This document shows positions 52,392 to 61,703 of a stretch of DNA of 64,000 nt, piece by piece. The position numbers and the translations under genes are program-made. Within the stretch, counting starts at the first letter, position 1. Each line of letters starts with the position of its first letter. The stretch comes from Sphingomonas zeae (lineage in GTDB: Bacteria; Pseudomonadota; Alphaproteobacteria; Sphingomonadales; Sphingomonadaceae): assembly GCF_014197135.1 (NCBI RefSeq), contig NZ_JACIFA010000002.1, positions 186,001 to 250,000 of the forward strand, written 5' to 3'. The notes under the pieces are model-generated. The model made no database searches, had not been told where the DNA came from, and was given only the letters and a program-made list of their open reading frames with translations.

Positions 52392-52892
52392 GTGTCTGAA
52401 AGGGGTTTGTATCAGGGAAGTGGCATTGGCCTTGTCGACGACAAGGGTCGCGTTGCCATCCCCAATGCACTCCGCTCCACGCTGGCACAGAACGCGCCAC
52501 GCCCCGACGGAAAGGATGGCGGGACCATCATCATCGCGGTCCATGAAACCGAGCGTTGTCTGATCGCCTATGATCCGGGTTATGTTGCCGTGCTGAAAAA
52601 GGAACTGGACGCGCGGACGGAGATGTCGCGCGGGCCAGATGGCCGGATCGACTATAACATCAAGCGCGACCTGGCGAATGGTGAGGCGGTGCCCTTTGAC
52701 GGATCGGGCCGTTTCATCATGCCGGGCTTTCCCCGCTTTCATGCCGGGATCACCGGTCATGCCTTTTTCTGGGGTACGTTCGACTATATCGAAATCTGGG
52801 ATCCCAAGACGCTGGTCGACACGCCGGGGCTGCCGGCCAAGATGATTTCGGCCGCGCGTTTCCATTGCCAGGAAAAGGGGATCGCGTTGTGA
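52392..52892 (+). CDS. mraZ: Division/cell wall cluster transcriptional repressor MraZ
   Basis: 166 residues from a GTG at 52392 ([20 protein letters not shown]), preferred because GAGG lies 5 nt upstream; an in-frame ATG at 52341 would add 17 residues. Two SpoVT/AbrB-like MraZ repeats are seen: [15 protein letters not shown] near residue 17 and [17 protein letters not shown] near residue 106. It is the first gene of the dcw operon and a DNA-binding repressor of it. Its stop overlaps rsmH (GTGA). Confidence 0.92.
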   Translation: MSERGLYQGSGIGLVDDKGRVAIPNALRSTLAQNAPRPDGKDGGTIIIAVHETERCLIAYDPGYVAVLKKELDARTEMSRGPDGRIDYNIKRDLANGEAVPFDGSGRFIMPGFPRFHAGITGHAFFWGTFDYIEIWDPKTLVDTPGLPAKMISAARFHCQEKGIAL

Positions 52893-53866
52893 GCGGGATG
52901 TCCGACGCCCCCCATATCCCCGTCCTGCTCGACGAAGTGCTCGACGCGCTCGCCATTGCCCCTGGCGAGACGCATGTCGACGGCACGTTCGGCGCGGGTG
53001 GTTATGCCCGCGCGATGCTGGGCCGGGGCGCGAAGGTCATCGCCTTCGACCGCGATCCCGATGCGATCGCCAATGGCCAGGCGCTGGTCTCGGCCGAGCC
53101 CGGGCTGACCCTGATCCACCGCGAATTTTCCGGTCTGGATCAGGCGCTTGATGTCCGCGTTGATGGCGTGGTGCTGGATATCGGCGTCTCCTCGATGCAG
53201 CTCGATCAGGCCGAGCGGGGTTTCTCGTTTCAGGGTGACGGTCCGCTCGACATGCGCATGGCGCAGGCGGGCCAGTCTGCGGCCGATTTCCTGAACACGG
53301 CCGACGAAGCGGCGATTGCCGACGTCCTTTATCATTATGGTGAGGAGCCGCGTTCACGCCGCGTCGCGCAGGCGATCGTCGCCGCCCGCCCGCTGACCCG
53401 CACCGGGGAACTCGCCGCCGTGGTCCGCCGGGCGCTCGGCTATCGTCCGCACGACAAGAAGGACCCGGCGACCCGAACCTTTCAGGCGATCCGCATCCAT
53501 GTGAACCGCGAACTCGACGAGCTGGCCGAAGGACTGGCGGCGGCCGAGCGCGCGTTGAAGCCGGGTGGTCGCCTGGCGGTGGTCACGTTCCACAGTCTGG
53601 AAGATCGCATGGTCAAGCGCTTCTTCCGCGAGCGCGCCGGGCAGATGCCGGGCGGCTCGCGTCATCTGCCCGAACAGGCGGCGGCGCGCGCACCCAGCTT
53701 TGCCCATGTCGGCAAGGCGGTGCGCGCGGGTGATGCGGAGTTGGCTCGCAATCCGCGCGCGCGTTCGGCGACGCTGCGTTTTGCGACGCGGACGGAATCC
53801 CCCGCCTGGTCGGCGGGGCAGGGCGGGGCGCCGATGGGCGAGTTGAGTCAGGAGTTGCGCATATGA
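52889..53866 (+). CDS. rsmH: 16S rRNA (cytosine1402-N4)-methyltransferase
   Basis: 325 residues from GTG 52889 (ATG 52898 is an alternative). SAM-binding motif [18 protein letters not shown] near residue 30, [20 protein letters not shown] near residue 92, [15 protein letters not shown] near residue 200 and [17 protein letters not shown] near residue 237. It methylates C1402 in the ribosomal P site. It overlaps mraZ (GTGA) and the ftsL-like gene (ATGA). Confidence 0.96.
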   Translation: MSGMSDAPHIPVLLDEVLDALAIAPGETHVDGTFGAGGYARAMLGRGAKVIAFDRDPDAIANGQALVSAEPGLTLIHREFSGLDQALDVRVDGVVLDIGVSSMQLDQAERGFSFQGDGPLDMRMAQAGQSAADFLNTADEAAIADVLYHYGEEPRSRRVAQAIVAARPLTRTGELAAVVRRALGYRPHDKKDPATRTFQAIRIHVNRELDELAEGLAAAERALKPGGRLAVVTFHSLEDRMVKRFFRERAGQMPGGSRHLPEQAAARAPSFAHVGKAVRAGDAELARNPRARSATLRFATRTESPAWSAGQGGAPMGELSQELRI

Positions 53867-54519
53867 CGGCGGCGTATCGGTTGAAGGGGATAGGATGGTT
53901 CGGGAGCTGCGTCGCAGTGGTCCTGGGATTCTACCTCGTCTCGTTGCAGGTGGCGGCGGAGCGCAAGAAGCTCGACGACGTCAACGGCCGCATCGCCGCT
54001 GCGCAGCGGGACATCCGCGCGCTGGAGACCGAGTTCGACACCCGCGCCAATCTGGTCCAGCTGGAAAAGTGGAATGGCGACACACTGGCGCTGACCGCGC
54101 CGGTGGCGGGCCAGTTCGTCGGGGACGAAACGCAGCTTGCCTCGCTCGACGTGACCCATGGTCCAACCGAAGGCGCGATCCAGACCGCCGCGCTGCTCGT
54201 CCCCTCGCAGCCCGCGCCGGTTATCGTCCAGCCGGAAGCCGCCACGCCTGCCGCTTCGCCCAAGCCCAACGCGCCCGCCCCCGTCGTCCGCCTCGCCAAG
54301 GTCGATCTGCCCAAGCCCCAGATCGTCCAGGCCGTGTCGGAGCATGTCGTGACGCCTAGGAAGGCCAAGCCTGCCCCTCTGGCGACCGTTCGCACCGCCG
54401 CCGCCGTGGCGAAGGTCCGGCCCGAGGCGGTGGCGATGCTCGACCGCCAGCTGCTGTCCGACACGACGCTGGGTGACATTCTGAAGGGCGCCAAGACCGA
54501 ATCGCGGCGGCGGCGTTGA
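53863..54519 (+). CDS. FtsL-like cell division protein
   Basis: 218 residues in the ftsL position between rsmH and ftsI. One N-terminal membrane helix ([21 protein letters not shown]), then a short coiled-coil region ([40 protein letters not shown]), as in FtsL, which links FtsB, FtsQ and the FtsWI synthase. The rest is a long Pro/Ala-rich segment not present in classical FtsL (about 120 residues). Named on position and topology. Confidence 0.75.
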   Translation: MTAAYRLKGIGWFGSCVAVVLGFYLVSLQVAAERKKLDDVNGRIAAAQRDIRALETEFDTRANLVQLEKWNGDTLALTAPVAGQFVGDETQLASLDVTHGPTEGAIQTAALLVPSQPAPVIVQPEAATPAASPKPNAPAPVVRLAKVDLPKPQIVQAVSEHVVTPRKAKPAPLATVRTAAAVAKVRPEAVAMLDRQLLSDTTLGDILKGAKTESRRRR

Positions 54520-56234
54520 GCGTTCTGGTCGCGCGTCCCGCCGGAACGCAGCGTACCGCCGGCCAGCGCCACGCGCTGGTCGCGACGACGCATATGCGGC
54601 TGATGATGCTGATGATGCTGTTCGGCGCGGCGGTCCTCGTCGTGATCGGGCGGCTGATGCTGCTGGCGCTGTTCGCCGGACCCGCCGATGCGGCGGCGCG
54701 GACGGCGACGCTGGCGGCGCGCGGCGATATCGTCGACCGCAACGGCGCGCCGCTTGCGCGCACGATCGACAGCTGGACGATCGCGGTCCACCCGAAGAAA
54801 CTGATCGGCGACCCGATGGAGATCGCCGCGCGCCTCGCCGCGCTGATGCCCGATCGCGGCGATCAGGCCTGGTTCTACAACCAGCTGACCCGCAAGGCGA
54901 ATTTCGTCTATCTGCAACGCCGCGCCAGCCCCGCGCTGGTCGAGCAGGTGAATGCCATCGGCGAGCCCGGTCTGGTCTTCGATCGCGAGACGCAGCGCCT
55001 GTATCCGCAATCCTCGCTCGCCGCCCATGCGCTAGGCTTCCTGTCGACCGACGGACATGGGATGAGCGGCATGGAGCGCGTGCTCGATGAACGGCTGCTC
55101 GATCCGGCGCAGGCGGGCAAGCCCGTGGCGCTGTCGATCGACACCCGTGCCCAGGCCGCGTTGGAAAGCGAACTTGGCCGGGCGATGAACACCTTCTCCG
55201 CGCGCGGTGGCGGCGGCATCATCCTGGACGTGCATACCGGCGAGGTGATCGCCATGGTCTCGCTGCCCACCTTCAATCCCAACCGGGTCGGGATGGCGGG
55301 CACCGAGGAGTTGCGCAACATCACGACGCAGAGCGTGTTCGAGCTGGGTTCGACCTTCAAGCCGATCACGATGGCGGTGGCGATGGAGAATGGCGTCGTT
55401 ACCTCGATGCAGCGGCGCTTCGACGCGACCCACCCGCTCAAGGTCGGCGGGTATACGATCCATGACGAAGCGGGCGATCCCAAGCGCTGGCTGAACATGG
55501 CCGAGACGCTGATCTATTCGTCCAACATCGCCACCGCGCGCATCGCCGACGAGATCGGGCCGCAGCGGATGCAGGCCATGTTCAAGAAGCTCGGCTTCGA
55601 CACCAAGCCGGATATCGAGCTTCGCGAAAAGGGGCGCCCGCTGCTGCCGACCTATTGGGCGCGGACCACGACGATGACGACGGCCTATGGGCATGGCATC
55701 GCGGTGACGCCGCTGCATCTGGCCTCGGCCTATGCCGCGCTGGTCAATGGCGGCATCTGGCGGCCCGCGACGCTGCTGAAGGTTCAGCCGGGCCATGGTG
55801 CGACGGGACGGCGGGTGCTGAGCGAAGCGACCAGCGCGCGGATGCGGCAGATGTTGCGTCTGATCGTCATGCGCGGCACGGGCCGCAAGGGCGATGCGCC
55901 AGGCTACCGCGTCGGGGGCAAGACAGGCACCGCCGAGGCGGCGGTCGCGGGCGGCTATGATCGGTCGCGCAACGTGGCTACCTTTGCGGCGGCGTTCCCG
56001 ATGGATGCGCCTCGCTATGTGGTGCTGGCGATGCTCGACTCGCCAAAGGGTACGAAGGAGACGTTCGGGTGGAAGACCGCAGCCTGGAACGCCGCCCCCG
56101 TGGTCGGGCGGACGATCACGCGGGTGGGCGCGATGCTGGGCGTCGTGCCCGACGCCAACAAGGACGTGGACGTGTCGGACATCCTGCCGACCCTGTGGCA
56201 GGATCCCAAGGCACCGCCGGTGGACGGACGATGA
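54516..56234 (+). CDS. ftsI: Septal peptidoglycan D,D-transpeptidase FtsI (PBP3)
   Basis: 572 residues, start TTG 54516 overlapping the ftsL-like stop (TTGA); ATG 54594 is an alternative. One membrane helix (MLMMLFGAAVLVVIGRLMLL), an N-terminal pedestal domain, then the transpeptidase with Ser279 in GSTFKPIT (SxxK), SSN at 335-337 and KTG at 469-471 (GGKTGTAEAA). It crosslinks septal peptidoglycan with FtsW, encoded five genes downstream. Confidence 0.95.
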   Translation: MSVLVARPAGTQRTAGQRHALVATTHMRLMMLMMLFGAAVLVVIGRLMLLALFAGPADAAARTATLAARGDIVDRNGAPLARTIDSWTIAVHPKKLIGDPMEIAARLAALMPDRGDQAWFYNQLTRKANFVYLQRRASPALVEQVNAIGEPGLVFDRETQRLYPQSSLAAHALGFLSTDGHGMSGMERVLDERLLDPAQAGKPVALSIDTRAQAALESELGRAMNTFSARGGGGIILDVHTGEVIAMVSLPTFNPNRVGMAGTEELRNITTQSVFELGSTFKPITMAVAMENGVVTSMQRRFDATHPLKVGGYTIHDEAGDPKRWLNMAETLIYSSNIATARIADEIGPQRMQAMFKKLGFDTKPDIELREKGRPLLPTYWARTTTMTTAYGHGIAVTPLHLASAYAALVNGGIWRPATLLKVQPGHGATGRRVLSEATSARMRQMLRLIVMRGTGRKGDAPGYRVGGKTGTAEAAVAGGYDRSRNVATFAAAFPMDAPRYVVLAMLDSPKGTKETFGWKTAAWNAAPVVGRTITRVGAMLGVVPDANKDVDVSDILPTLWQDPKAPPVDGR

Positions 56235-56244
56235 GGGGCGCGGC

Positions 56245-57675
56245 ATGAAGCTGAACCAACTGACCGGCGACATTCAGGGCGAGGGCGGTGACGCCCTCGT
56301 CTCCGGTTTCGCGATCGACCATCGCAAGGTCGCGCCCGGCACCATATTCGGCGCGTTCCAGGGTGCGCGGGTCAATGGCGAGGATTTCATCGCGGATGCC
56401 GTGCGCAGCGGCGCCGTGGCCGTCGTGGCGCGGCCGGGCGTCCGGGTCGAGGGTGCCGTCCACATCGCCTCGGACGAGCCGCGTGCGGCCTTTGCCCGGC
56501 TGGCGGCGGCGTTCTTCGCGCCTTTCCCCGCTACGGCGGTCGCCGTGACGGGGACCAACGGAAAGACCTCGACCGTCGAGATGACGCGCCAGCTCTGGCG
56601 GATGGCGGGGCATCACGCCGCCTCGATCGGGACGCTGGGCGTCACCACCGCCGACGAACGAACCTATACCGGCCTCACCACCCCCGATGTCGTGACCTTC
56701 CTGTCCAACGTCGCAGGGCTGGCGCGCGAGGGCGTGACCCATCTGGCGTTCGAGGCATCCAGCCATGGCCTGACCCAGTATCGGACCGAGGGGCTGGAGG
56801 TGTCGGCGGCCGCCTTCACCAATTTGTCCCGCGATCACCTGGACTATCATGGCGATATGGGCGCCTATCTTGCGGCAAAGATGCGCCTTTTCTCGGAAGT
56901 CCTGTCGCCGGGCGGCACGGCTGTCGTCTGGGCGGACGACGTCCAGAGCGGCCGGGTGATCGACCTGGCGCGGGCGCGCGGAAACAAGCTGGTCACGGTC
57001 GGCGAACGCGGATCGACGCTGAAGCTGGTCGAGCGGCATCCGACGCTGCTGGGGCAGGGGCTGGTGATCGAGGATGAGCATGGCCAGGCGCATAAGGTGC
57101 AACTGCCGCTGATCGGCGCCTATCAGGCCGCCAACGCACTGGTCGCGGCGGGCCTTGTGCTGGCGACCGGCGGCGCGATGGCCACGACCATCGCGAACCT
57201 TGCCCGATTGCAGCCGGTACGCGGGCGACTGGAACGCGCCGCCATCGCGAGAAGCGGCGCGCCCATCTATGTCGATTATGCCCATACCCCCGACGCGATC
57301 GAGGCGGCGATCGCCGCGCTAAAGCCTCATGCGGGTGGGCGGCTGATCGTCGTGCTGGGTGCGGGCGGTGATCGCGATCCGGGCAAGCGCGAGGTGATGG
57401 GGCAGGTTGCCTCGATGCACGCGGACCGGGTGATCGTGACCGACGACAATCCCCGGACCGAGGACCCCGCCGCGATCCGCGCCCAAGTGATGCGGGGGGC
57501 GACCGGCGCGATCGAAATCGGCGACCGGCGCGAAGCGATCGCGGCCGCCATCATGGAAGCGGGCGAGCAGGACATCGTCCTGATCGCGGGCAAGGGTCAC
57601 GAACAGGGCCAGATCGTCGGAGATCTTGTCCTGCCTTTCGACGATGTCACCGTCGCTCGGGAGTGCGCGGTATGA
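56245..57675 (+). CDS. murE: UDP-MurNAc-L-Ala-D-Glu:meso-diaminopimelate ligase
   Basis: 476 residues. ATP loop AVTGTNGKTSTVEMTRQLW near residue 102, FEASSHGLTQYRTEGL near residue 170 and VDYAHTPDAIEAAI near residue 344. DDNPRTEDP near residue 400 holds the DNPR motif that selects meso-diaminopimelate over lysine. It adds the third stem-peptide residue. It begins 10 nt after ftsI and overlaps a 44-codon ORF (ATGA). Confidence 0.97.
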   Translation: MKLNQLTGDIQGEGGDALVSGFAIDHRKVAPGTIFGAFQGARVNGEDFIADAVRSGAVAVVARPGVRVEGAVHIASDEPRAAFARLAAAFFAPFPATAVAVTGTNGKTSTVEMTRQLWRMAGHHAASIGTLGVTTADERTYTGLTTPDVVTFLSNVAGLAREGVTHLAFEASSHGLTQYRTEGLEVSAAAFTNLSRDHLDYHGDMGAYLAAKMRLFSEVLSPGGTAVVWADDVQSGRVIDLARARGNKLVTVGERGSTLKLVERHPTLLGQGLVIEDEHGQAHKVQLPLIGAYQAANALVAAGLVLATGGAMATTIANLARLQPVRGRLERAAIARSGAPIYVDYAHTPDAIEAAIAALKPHAGGRLIVVLGAGGDRDPGKREVMGQVASMHADRVIVTDDNPRTEDPAAIRAQVMRGATGAIEIGDRREAIAAAIMEAGEQDIVLIAGKGHEQGQIVGDLVLPFDDVTVARECAV

Positions 57676-57806
57676 CCGCCAAGGCCCCGGCAACCAAGGT
57701 GCCCCCGGCATCGCCCCCTGCCTGTGCTCAGCCCGAGGCGGCGCCCCGCGTGCGTCCCAAGCTGTCGCTGCATTATGGCGCCAAGACGGCCGAGGAGCGC
57801 AAATGA
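57672..57806 (+). CDS. 44-residue ORF between murE and murF, unknown
   Basis: 44 codons, ATG 57672 to TGA 57806. The start overlaps the murE stop and the stop overlaps the murF start, both as ATGA, so it fills the gap exactly. The product is Pro/Ala-rich in the first half (APATKVPPASPPACAQPEAA) with one Cys, and basic and amphipathic in the second (RVRPKLSLHYGAKTAEERK). No signal peptide or membrane helix. Read as a real gene because both overlaps follow the operon rule; function unknown. Confidence 0.6.
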   Translation: MTAKAPATKVPPASPPACAQPEAAPRVRPKLSLHYGAKTAEERK

Positions 57807-59176
57807 CCCTCTGGACCGCACAGGAGATCGCGGCGGCGACCGGCGGCACGGCATCGGCCGACTTCGCCGTATCGGGCGTCGCCTTCGACAGCCGGGAGGT
57901 CGGCTCTGGCGACCTATTCGTCGCGATGTCGGGAGAGGCGACTGATGGCCATCGCTTTCTGGATCAGGCGTTCGGCCAAGGCGCGGCGGGCGCTCTGGTC
58001 AGCAACCCCACCGATCATCCGCATGTCCGCGTCGAGGACAGCTTTCGCGCACTGCAGGATCTGGCCCGTGCCAGCCGCGCGCGGACCAGTGCGACGATCA
58101 TCGGCGTCACCGGATCGGTCGGCAAGACGAGCGCCAAGGAAGCGCTCTACGCCGCGCTCGAACGCGGCTGGCGGGGTGCCGTGCATCGCTCGGTCAAGAG
58201 CTATAACAACCATACCGGCGTGCCCTTGAGCCTTGCGCGGATGCCGCGCGACATGCGGGCGGGCGTGTTCGAGATGGGGATGAACCATGCGGGCGAGCTT
58301 TCCGCGCTGACCGCGATGGTGCGGCCGCATATCGCGATCATCACCGCCATCGCGCCCGCCCATACCGAATTCTTTTCCGACGAATCCGCCATTGCCGACG
58401 CCAAGGGTGAGATTTTCCAGGGGCTGCAGCCCGGTGGCACGGCGATCATCCCCTATGACAGCCCACACCGCGACCGCCTGATCGCCGCCGCCAGGCCCTA
58501 TGCCGACCGGATCGTGACCTTCGGCTTCGATCCCGCCGCAGACGTTCGCGCGGTAGAGGCGATGCGCGGCACGCGTGGCGGCAGCTTCGTCACCGCCAAG
58601 CTGGGCGACAAGGAACTGAATTTCACCCTGTCCCAGCCGGGACGGCATTGGGTGTCCAATGCGCTGGCCGTGCTGGCTGCCGTCGATGCGGCGGGCGGCG
58701 ATCTGGGTTTGGCCGGGCTCGCGCTCGCCGAACTGGGTGGCCTCGCCGGGCGCGGCGCGCGGTTTCGCGCGACCAATGGCGCGCTGGTCATCGACGAAAG
58801 TTACAACGCCAACCCCGCCTCGATGCGCGCGACGCTGGCTGTGCTGGCCGAGGAACCCGGCCGCCATGTCGCGGTGCTGGGCGAGATGCGTGAGCTGGGT
58901 GAGGACTCCGCCGACTATCACGCGGGACTGGCCGAGCCGATCGTTGCGGCGCGCGTCGAACGGGCGCTGCTGGTCGGCGAGTCGATGGCACCGCTGGCCG
59001 CCGCGCTTGAGGGGCGGGTCGATTTCGTCCATGTGGCGGACGCGAAGGCTGCGCACGAGGCGCTGGCCGGGTTCATCGCACCGGATGACGTGGTGCTGAT
59101 CAAAGGGTCGAACGGAGTGGGGCTGTCGCGTGTCGTGGCGGCTCTGCGGGGCGACACCGCAACGGGCGGGGCGTGA
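57803..59176 (+). CDS. murF: UDP-MurNAc-tripeptide:D-Ala-D-Ala ligase
   Basis: 457 residues. MTLWTAQEIAAATGG at the start, ATP loop GVTGSVGKTSAKEALYAAL near residue 106, KSYNNHTGVPLSLARMP near residue 132, EMGMNHAGELSALTAM near residue 155 and VIDESYNANPASMRATL near residue 329. It completes the UDP-MurNAc-pentapeptide. ATG 57803 overlaps the small ORF; the frame is open further upstream but that is not used. Confidence 0.97.
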   Translation: MTLWTAQEIAAATGGTASADFAVSGVAFDSREVGSGDLFVAMSGEATDGHRFLDQAFGQGAAGALVSNPTDHPHVRVEDSFRALQDLARASRARTSATIIGVTGSVGKTSAKEALYAALERGWRGAVHRSVKSYNNHTGVPLSLARMPRDMRAGVFEMGMNHAGELSALTAMVRPHIAIITAIAPAHTEFFSDESAIADAKGEIFQGLQPGGTAIIPYDSPHRDRLIAAARPYADRIVTFGFDPAADVRAVEAMRGTRGGSFVTAKLGDKELNFTLSQPGRHWVSNALAVLAAVDAAGGDLGLAGLALAELGGLAGRGARFRATNGALVIDESYNANPASMRATLAVLAEEPGRHVAVLGEMRELGEDSADYHAGLAEPIVAARVERALLVGESMAPLAAALEGRVDFVHVADAKAAHEALAGFIAPDDVVLIKGSNGVGLSRVVAALRGDTATGGA

Positions 59177-59181
59177 GTTAG

Positions 59182-60252
59182 ATGCTGTACTGGATCGCGG
59201 AGCATCTCGGGTTTCCGGGGCTTCTGAACCTCATCCGTTACCAGTCGTTCCGCACCGGCGCGACCGTGGCGACCGCGCTGTTCATCGGCCTCATCATCGG
59301 GCCGCGATTCATCGGCTGGCTGCGCGTCCGCCAGGGCAAGGGGCAACCGATCCGCGCCGACGGTCCGCAGACGCACCTCGCCAAGCGCGGTACGCCCACC
59401 ATGGGCGGGCTGATGATCCTGACCAGCATGGTGCTGTCCATCTTGATCTGGATGAACGTGTTCAACCCGTTCGTCTGGGCGTGCCTGTTCGTGACGCTTG
59501 GCTTCGGCGCGATCGGCTTCCTCGACGATTATGACAAGGTGCGGAAGGCCTCGACGGCGGGCGTGTCGGGTCGGACCCGGCTGTTGCTGGAGTTCGCGAT
59601 CGCGGGCGTCGCGGCGTGGATCATCATGGGGCAGAACGGGCCGCATCTGTACCTGCCCTTCACCTCGCGCATGTATCTGGACCTCGGCTATTTCTACCCG
59701 CTGTTCGCCGCCTTCACCATCGTGGCGTTCGGCAATGCGGTGAACCTGACCGACGGACTGGACGGGCTGGCGACCATGCCGGTCATCATCGCCAGCGTGG
59801 CCTTCATGGTCATCGTCTATCTGGCGGGTAACGTGAAGTTCGCCGATTATCTCGGTATCCCGCATGTGCCGGGAGCGGGCGAGCTGGCGATCTTCTGCGG
59901 CGCTGTGGTGGGGGCGGGCCTTGCGTTCCTGTGGTTCAATGCGCCCCCGGCGGCGGTGTTCATGGGCGACACCGGCAGCCTGGCGCTGGGCGGCGCGCTC
60001 GGCACCATCGCGGTGGTCGCGCATCACGAGATTGTGCTGGGCATCATCGGCGGCCTGTTCGTGGTCGAGGCGATGTCGGTCATCATCCAGGTCTTCTTCT
60101 ACAAGCGGACCGGCAAGCGGGTGTTCCGCATGGCCCCGATCCACCATCATTTCGAACAGCTCGGCTGGTCGGAGCCGACGGTGGTGATCCGCTTCTGGAT
60201 CATCGCCTTCGTCCTGGCGCTGGCGGGCCTGTCGACGTTGAAGCTGCGATGA
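59182..60252 (+). CDS. mraY: Phospho-N-acetylmuramoyl-pentapeptide-transferase
   Basis: 356 residues with ten membrane helices. Catalytic motifs: [20 protein letters not shown] near residue 112 (Asp pair), [18 protein letters not shown] near residue 185 (Asn/Asp) and [24 protein letters not shown] region near residue 310. It transfers phospho-MurNAc-pentapeptide to undecaprenyl phosphate, giving lipid I. Starts 5 nt after murF. Confidence 0.97.
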   Translation: MLYWIAEHLGFPGLLNLIRYQSFRTGATVATALFIGLIIGPRFIGWLRVRQGKGQPIRADGPQTHLAKRGTPTMGGLMILTSMVLSILIWMNVFNPFVWACLFVTLGFGAIGFLDDYDKVRKASTAGVSGRTRLLLEFAIAGVAAWIIMGQNGPHLYLPFTSRMYLDLGYFYPLFAAFTIVAFGNAVNLTDGLDGLATMPVIIASVAFMVIVYLAGNVKFADYLGIPHVPGAGELAIFCGAVVGAGLAFLWFNAPPAAVFMGDTGSLALGGALGTIAVVAHHEIVLGIIGGLFVVEAMSVIIQVFFYKRTGKRVFRMAPIHHHFEQLGWSEPTVVIRFWIIAFVLALAGLSTLKLR

Positions 60253-61703
60253 TCGTCGCCAGCGACTGGGCGGGGAAACGGTACGCGGTGCTGGGGCTTG
60301 CACGCTCCGGCGCCGCGACCGTTTCGGCGTTGCTGGCGGGCGGCGCGAGTGTGGTGGCCTGGGACAGCGATCCCGCCAAGCGTGCTGCCTTGTCTCCCCT
60401 CCCCTTCAGGGGAGGGGCCGGGGGTGGGGCCTCACCGCAAACTGCACAGCCTGAGGACGCGCCCCACCCCAACCCAGCATCGGGTCGATCAGGCTCCCAG
60501 CCTGATCTAAACCGCGCGGGGCGCGGTTTACCCGATGCTCCTGAAGGGGAGGGGCTGAGATTGGTTGACCTCGATACCGAGGACCTAACGGGCTTTGACG
60601 CGCTGGTCGTGTCGCCGGGGGTGCCGCTCAACACCCATCCGCTGGCCGCCGCCGCGCGGGCGGCGGGCGTGCCGGTGATCGGCGACATCGAACTCTTCGC
60701 CCAGGCGCGGCGCGACCTGCCGCCGAACAAGGTCGTCGGCATCACCGGCACCAACGGCAAGTCGACCACGACGGCACTGGTCCATCACATCCTGAAGACG
60801 GCGGGCGTGCCGACCCTGATGGGCGGCAATATCGGCCTGCCGATCCTGGGGCAGGAGCCTCTGCCCGCGGGCGGGGTCTATGTGCTGGAACTGTCCAGCT
60901 ATCAGATCGACCTGACGCAGAGCCTGGATTGTGACGTCGCGGTCCTGCTCAACATCACGCCCGATCATCTCGACCGTTATGACGGGTTCGAGGATTATGC
61001 AGCGTCCAAGGCGCGGCTATTTTCGATGCAGTCGGCCGGGCATAACGCGGTGGTCGACGTCGTCTCGGCGGCCGATCATGATGCTTTGCGCGGCTCAAAG
61101 GACCTAGTCGCGAGCTTTATTGAGGATGCTTTTGATTTCAAGGCCATTGACGATCGCGAACAGCGCGAATGGCCCGCCTTGCAGGGGCCACATAACCGGC
61201 ACAACGCCCGCGCCGCCGTCGAAGTGTGCGATATTCTGGGTCTCGATCTGGATACTATCCGAATGGGACTGCGCACCTATGCCAGCCTGCCGCACCGGAT
61301 GCAGCATGTCGCAACGCGCAACGGCGTCGCCTTTGTCAACGATTCCAAGGCGACCAACCCCGAATCGACCGCGCCAGCGCTGGCGGCCTTCCCCCGCGTC
61401 CACTGGATCGTCGGCGGCAAGCGCAAGGGCGACGATCTCGACGCCTGTTCTCCGCATCTCGATCATGTCGCCGCCGCCTATACGATAGGCGAGGCGGCCC
61501 CGCTCTTTTTCGATCTGTTGAAAGACAAGGTTCCTGTCGTCGAGCAATCGGGCACGCTGGAGGCGGCGGTCGCCCATGCGGCGGCAGCGGCGCAGCCCGG
61601 CGATACCGTGCTGCTGTCGCCAGCCTGTGCCAGCTTTGACCAGTTTCGCGATTACGAAGCACGCGGCGACGCTTTCCGCGCCGCCGTGGAGGCATTGGCA
61701 TGA
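60249..61703 (+). CDS. murD: UDP-MurNAc-L-Ala:D-Glu ligase MurD with an in-frame repeat insertion
   Basis: 484 residues, about 50 longer than usual. Residues 1-47 form the start of the N-terminal UDP domain ([19 protein letters not shown]). Residues 49-103 ([16 protein letters not shown] to [16 protein letters not shown]) are encoded by a palindromic element and have no MurD counterpart. Homology resumes at [23 protein letters not shown] loop [19 protein letters not shown] near residue 165, then [38 protein letters not shown] near residue 361. It overlaps mraY and ftsW (ATGA each). Confidence 0.95.
   Translation: MIVASDWAGKRYAVLGLARSGAATVSALLAGGASVVAWDSDPAKRAALSPLPFRGGAGGGASPQTAQPEDAPHPNPASGRSGSQPDLNRAGRGLPDAPEGEGLRLVDLDTEDLTGFDALVVSPGVPLNTHPLAAAARAAGVPVIGDIELFAQARRDLPPNKVVGITGTNGKSTTTALVHHILKTAGVPTLMGGNIGLPILGQEPLPAGGVYVLELSSYQIDLTQSLDCDVAVLLNITPDHLDRYDGFEDYAASKARLFSMQSAGHNAVVDVVSAADHDALRGSKDLVASFIEDAFDFKAIDDREQREWPALQGPHNRHNARAAVEVCDILGLDLDTIRMGLRTYASLPHRMQHVATRNGVAFVNDSKATNPESTAPALAAFPRVHWIVGGKRKGDDLDACSPHLDHVAAAYTIGEAAPLFFDLLKDKVPVVEQSGTLEAAVAHAAAAAQPGDTVLLSPACASFDQFRDYEARGDAFRAAVEALA
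60395..60555. repeat. Palindromic element, copy 9, inside murD
   Basis: It has the ends of copy 2: CCCCTCCCCTTCAGGGGAGG then GGGGGTGGGG, and at the other end GCCCCACCCCAACCC and CCTGAAGGGGAGGGG. The right part is interrupted by the 64-bp nested element at 60476-60539. The reading frame of murD stays open throughout. Confidence 0.9.
60476..60539. repeat. Nested 64-bp three-stem palindrome inside the murD repeat
   Basis: AGCATCGGGT (60476-60485) pairs with ACCCGATGCT (60530-60539). Between them are two perfect hairpins, GATCAGGCT-CCC-AGCCTGATC (60487-60507) and AAACCGCGC-GGG-GCGCGGTTT (60509-60529). All three stems are exact, giving a three-way junction when single-stranded. Confidence 0.88.

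Noticed and set aside
7990..60555. GC-rich palindromes as a CRISPR array
   Set aside because: Copies are far apart, unequal and mirrored, with no regular spacers or cas genes.
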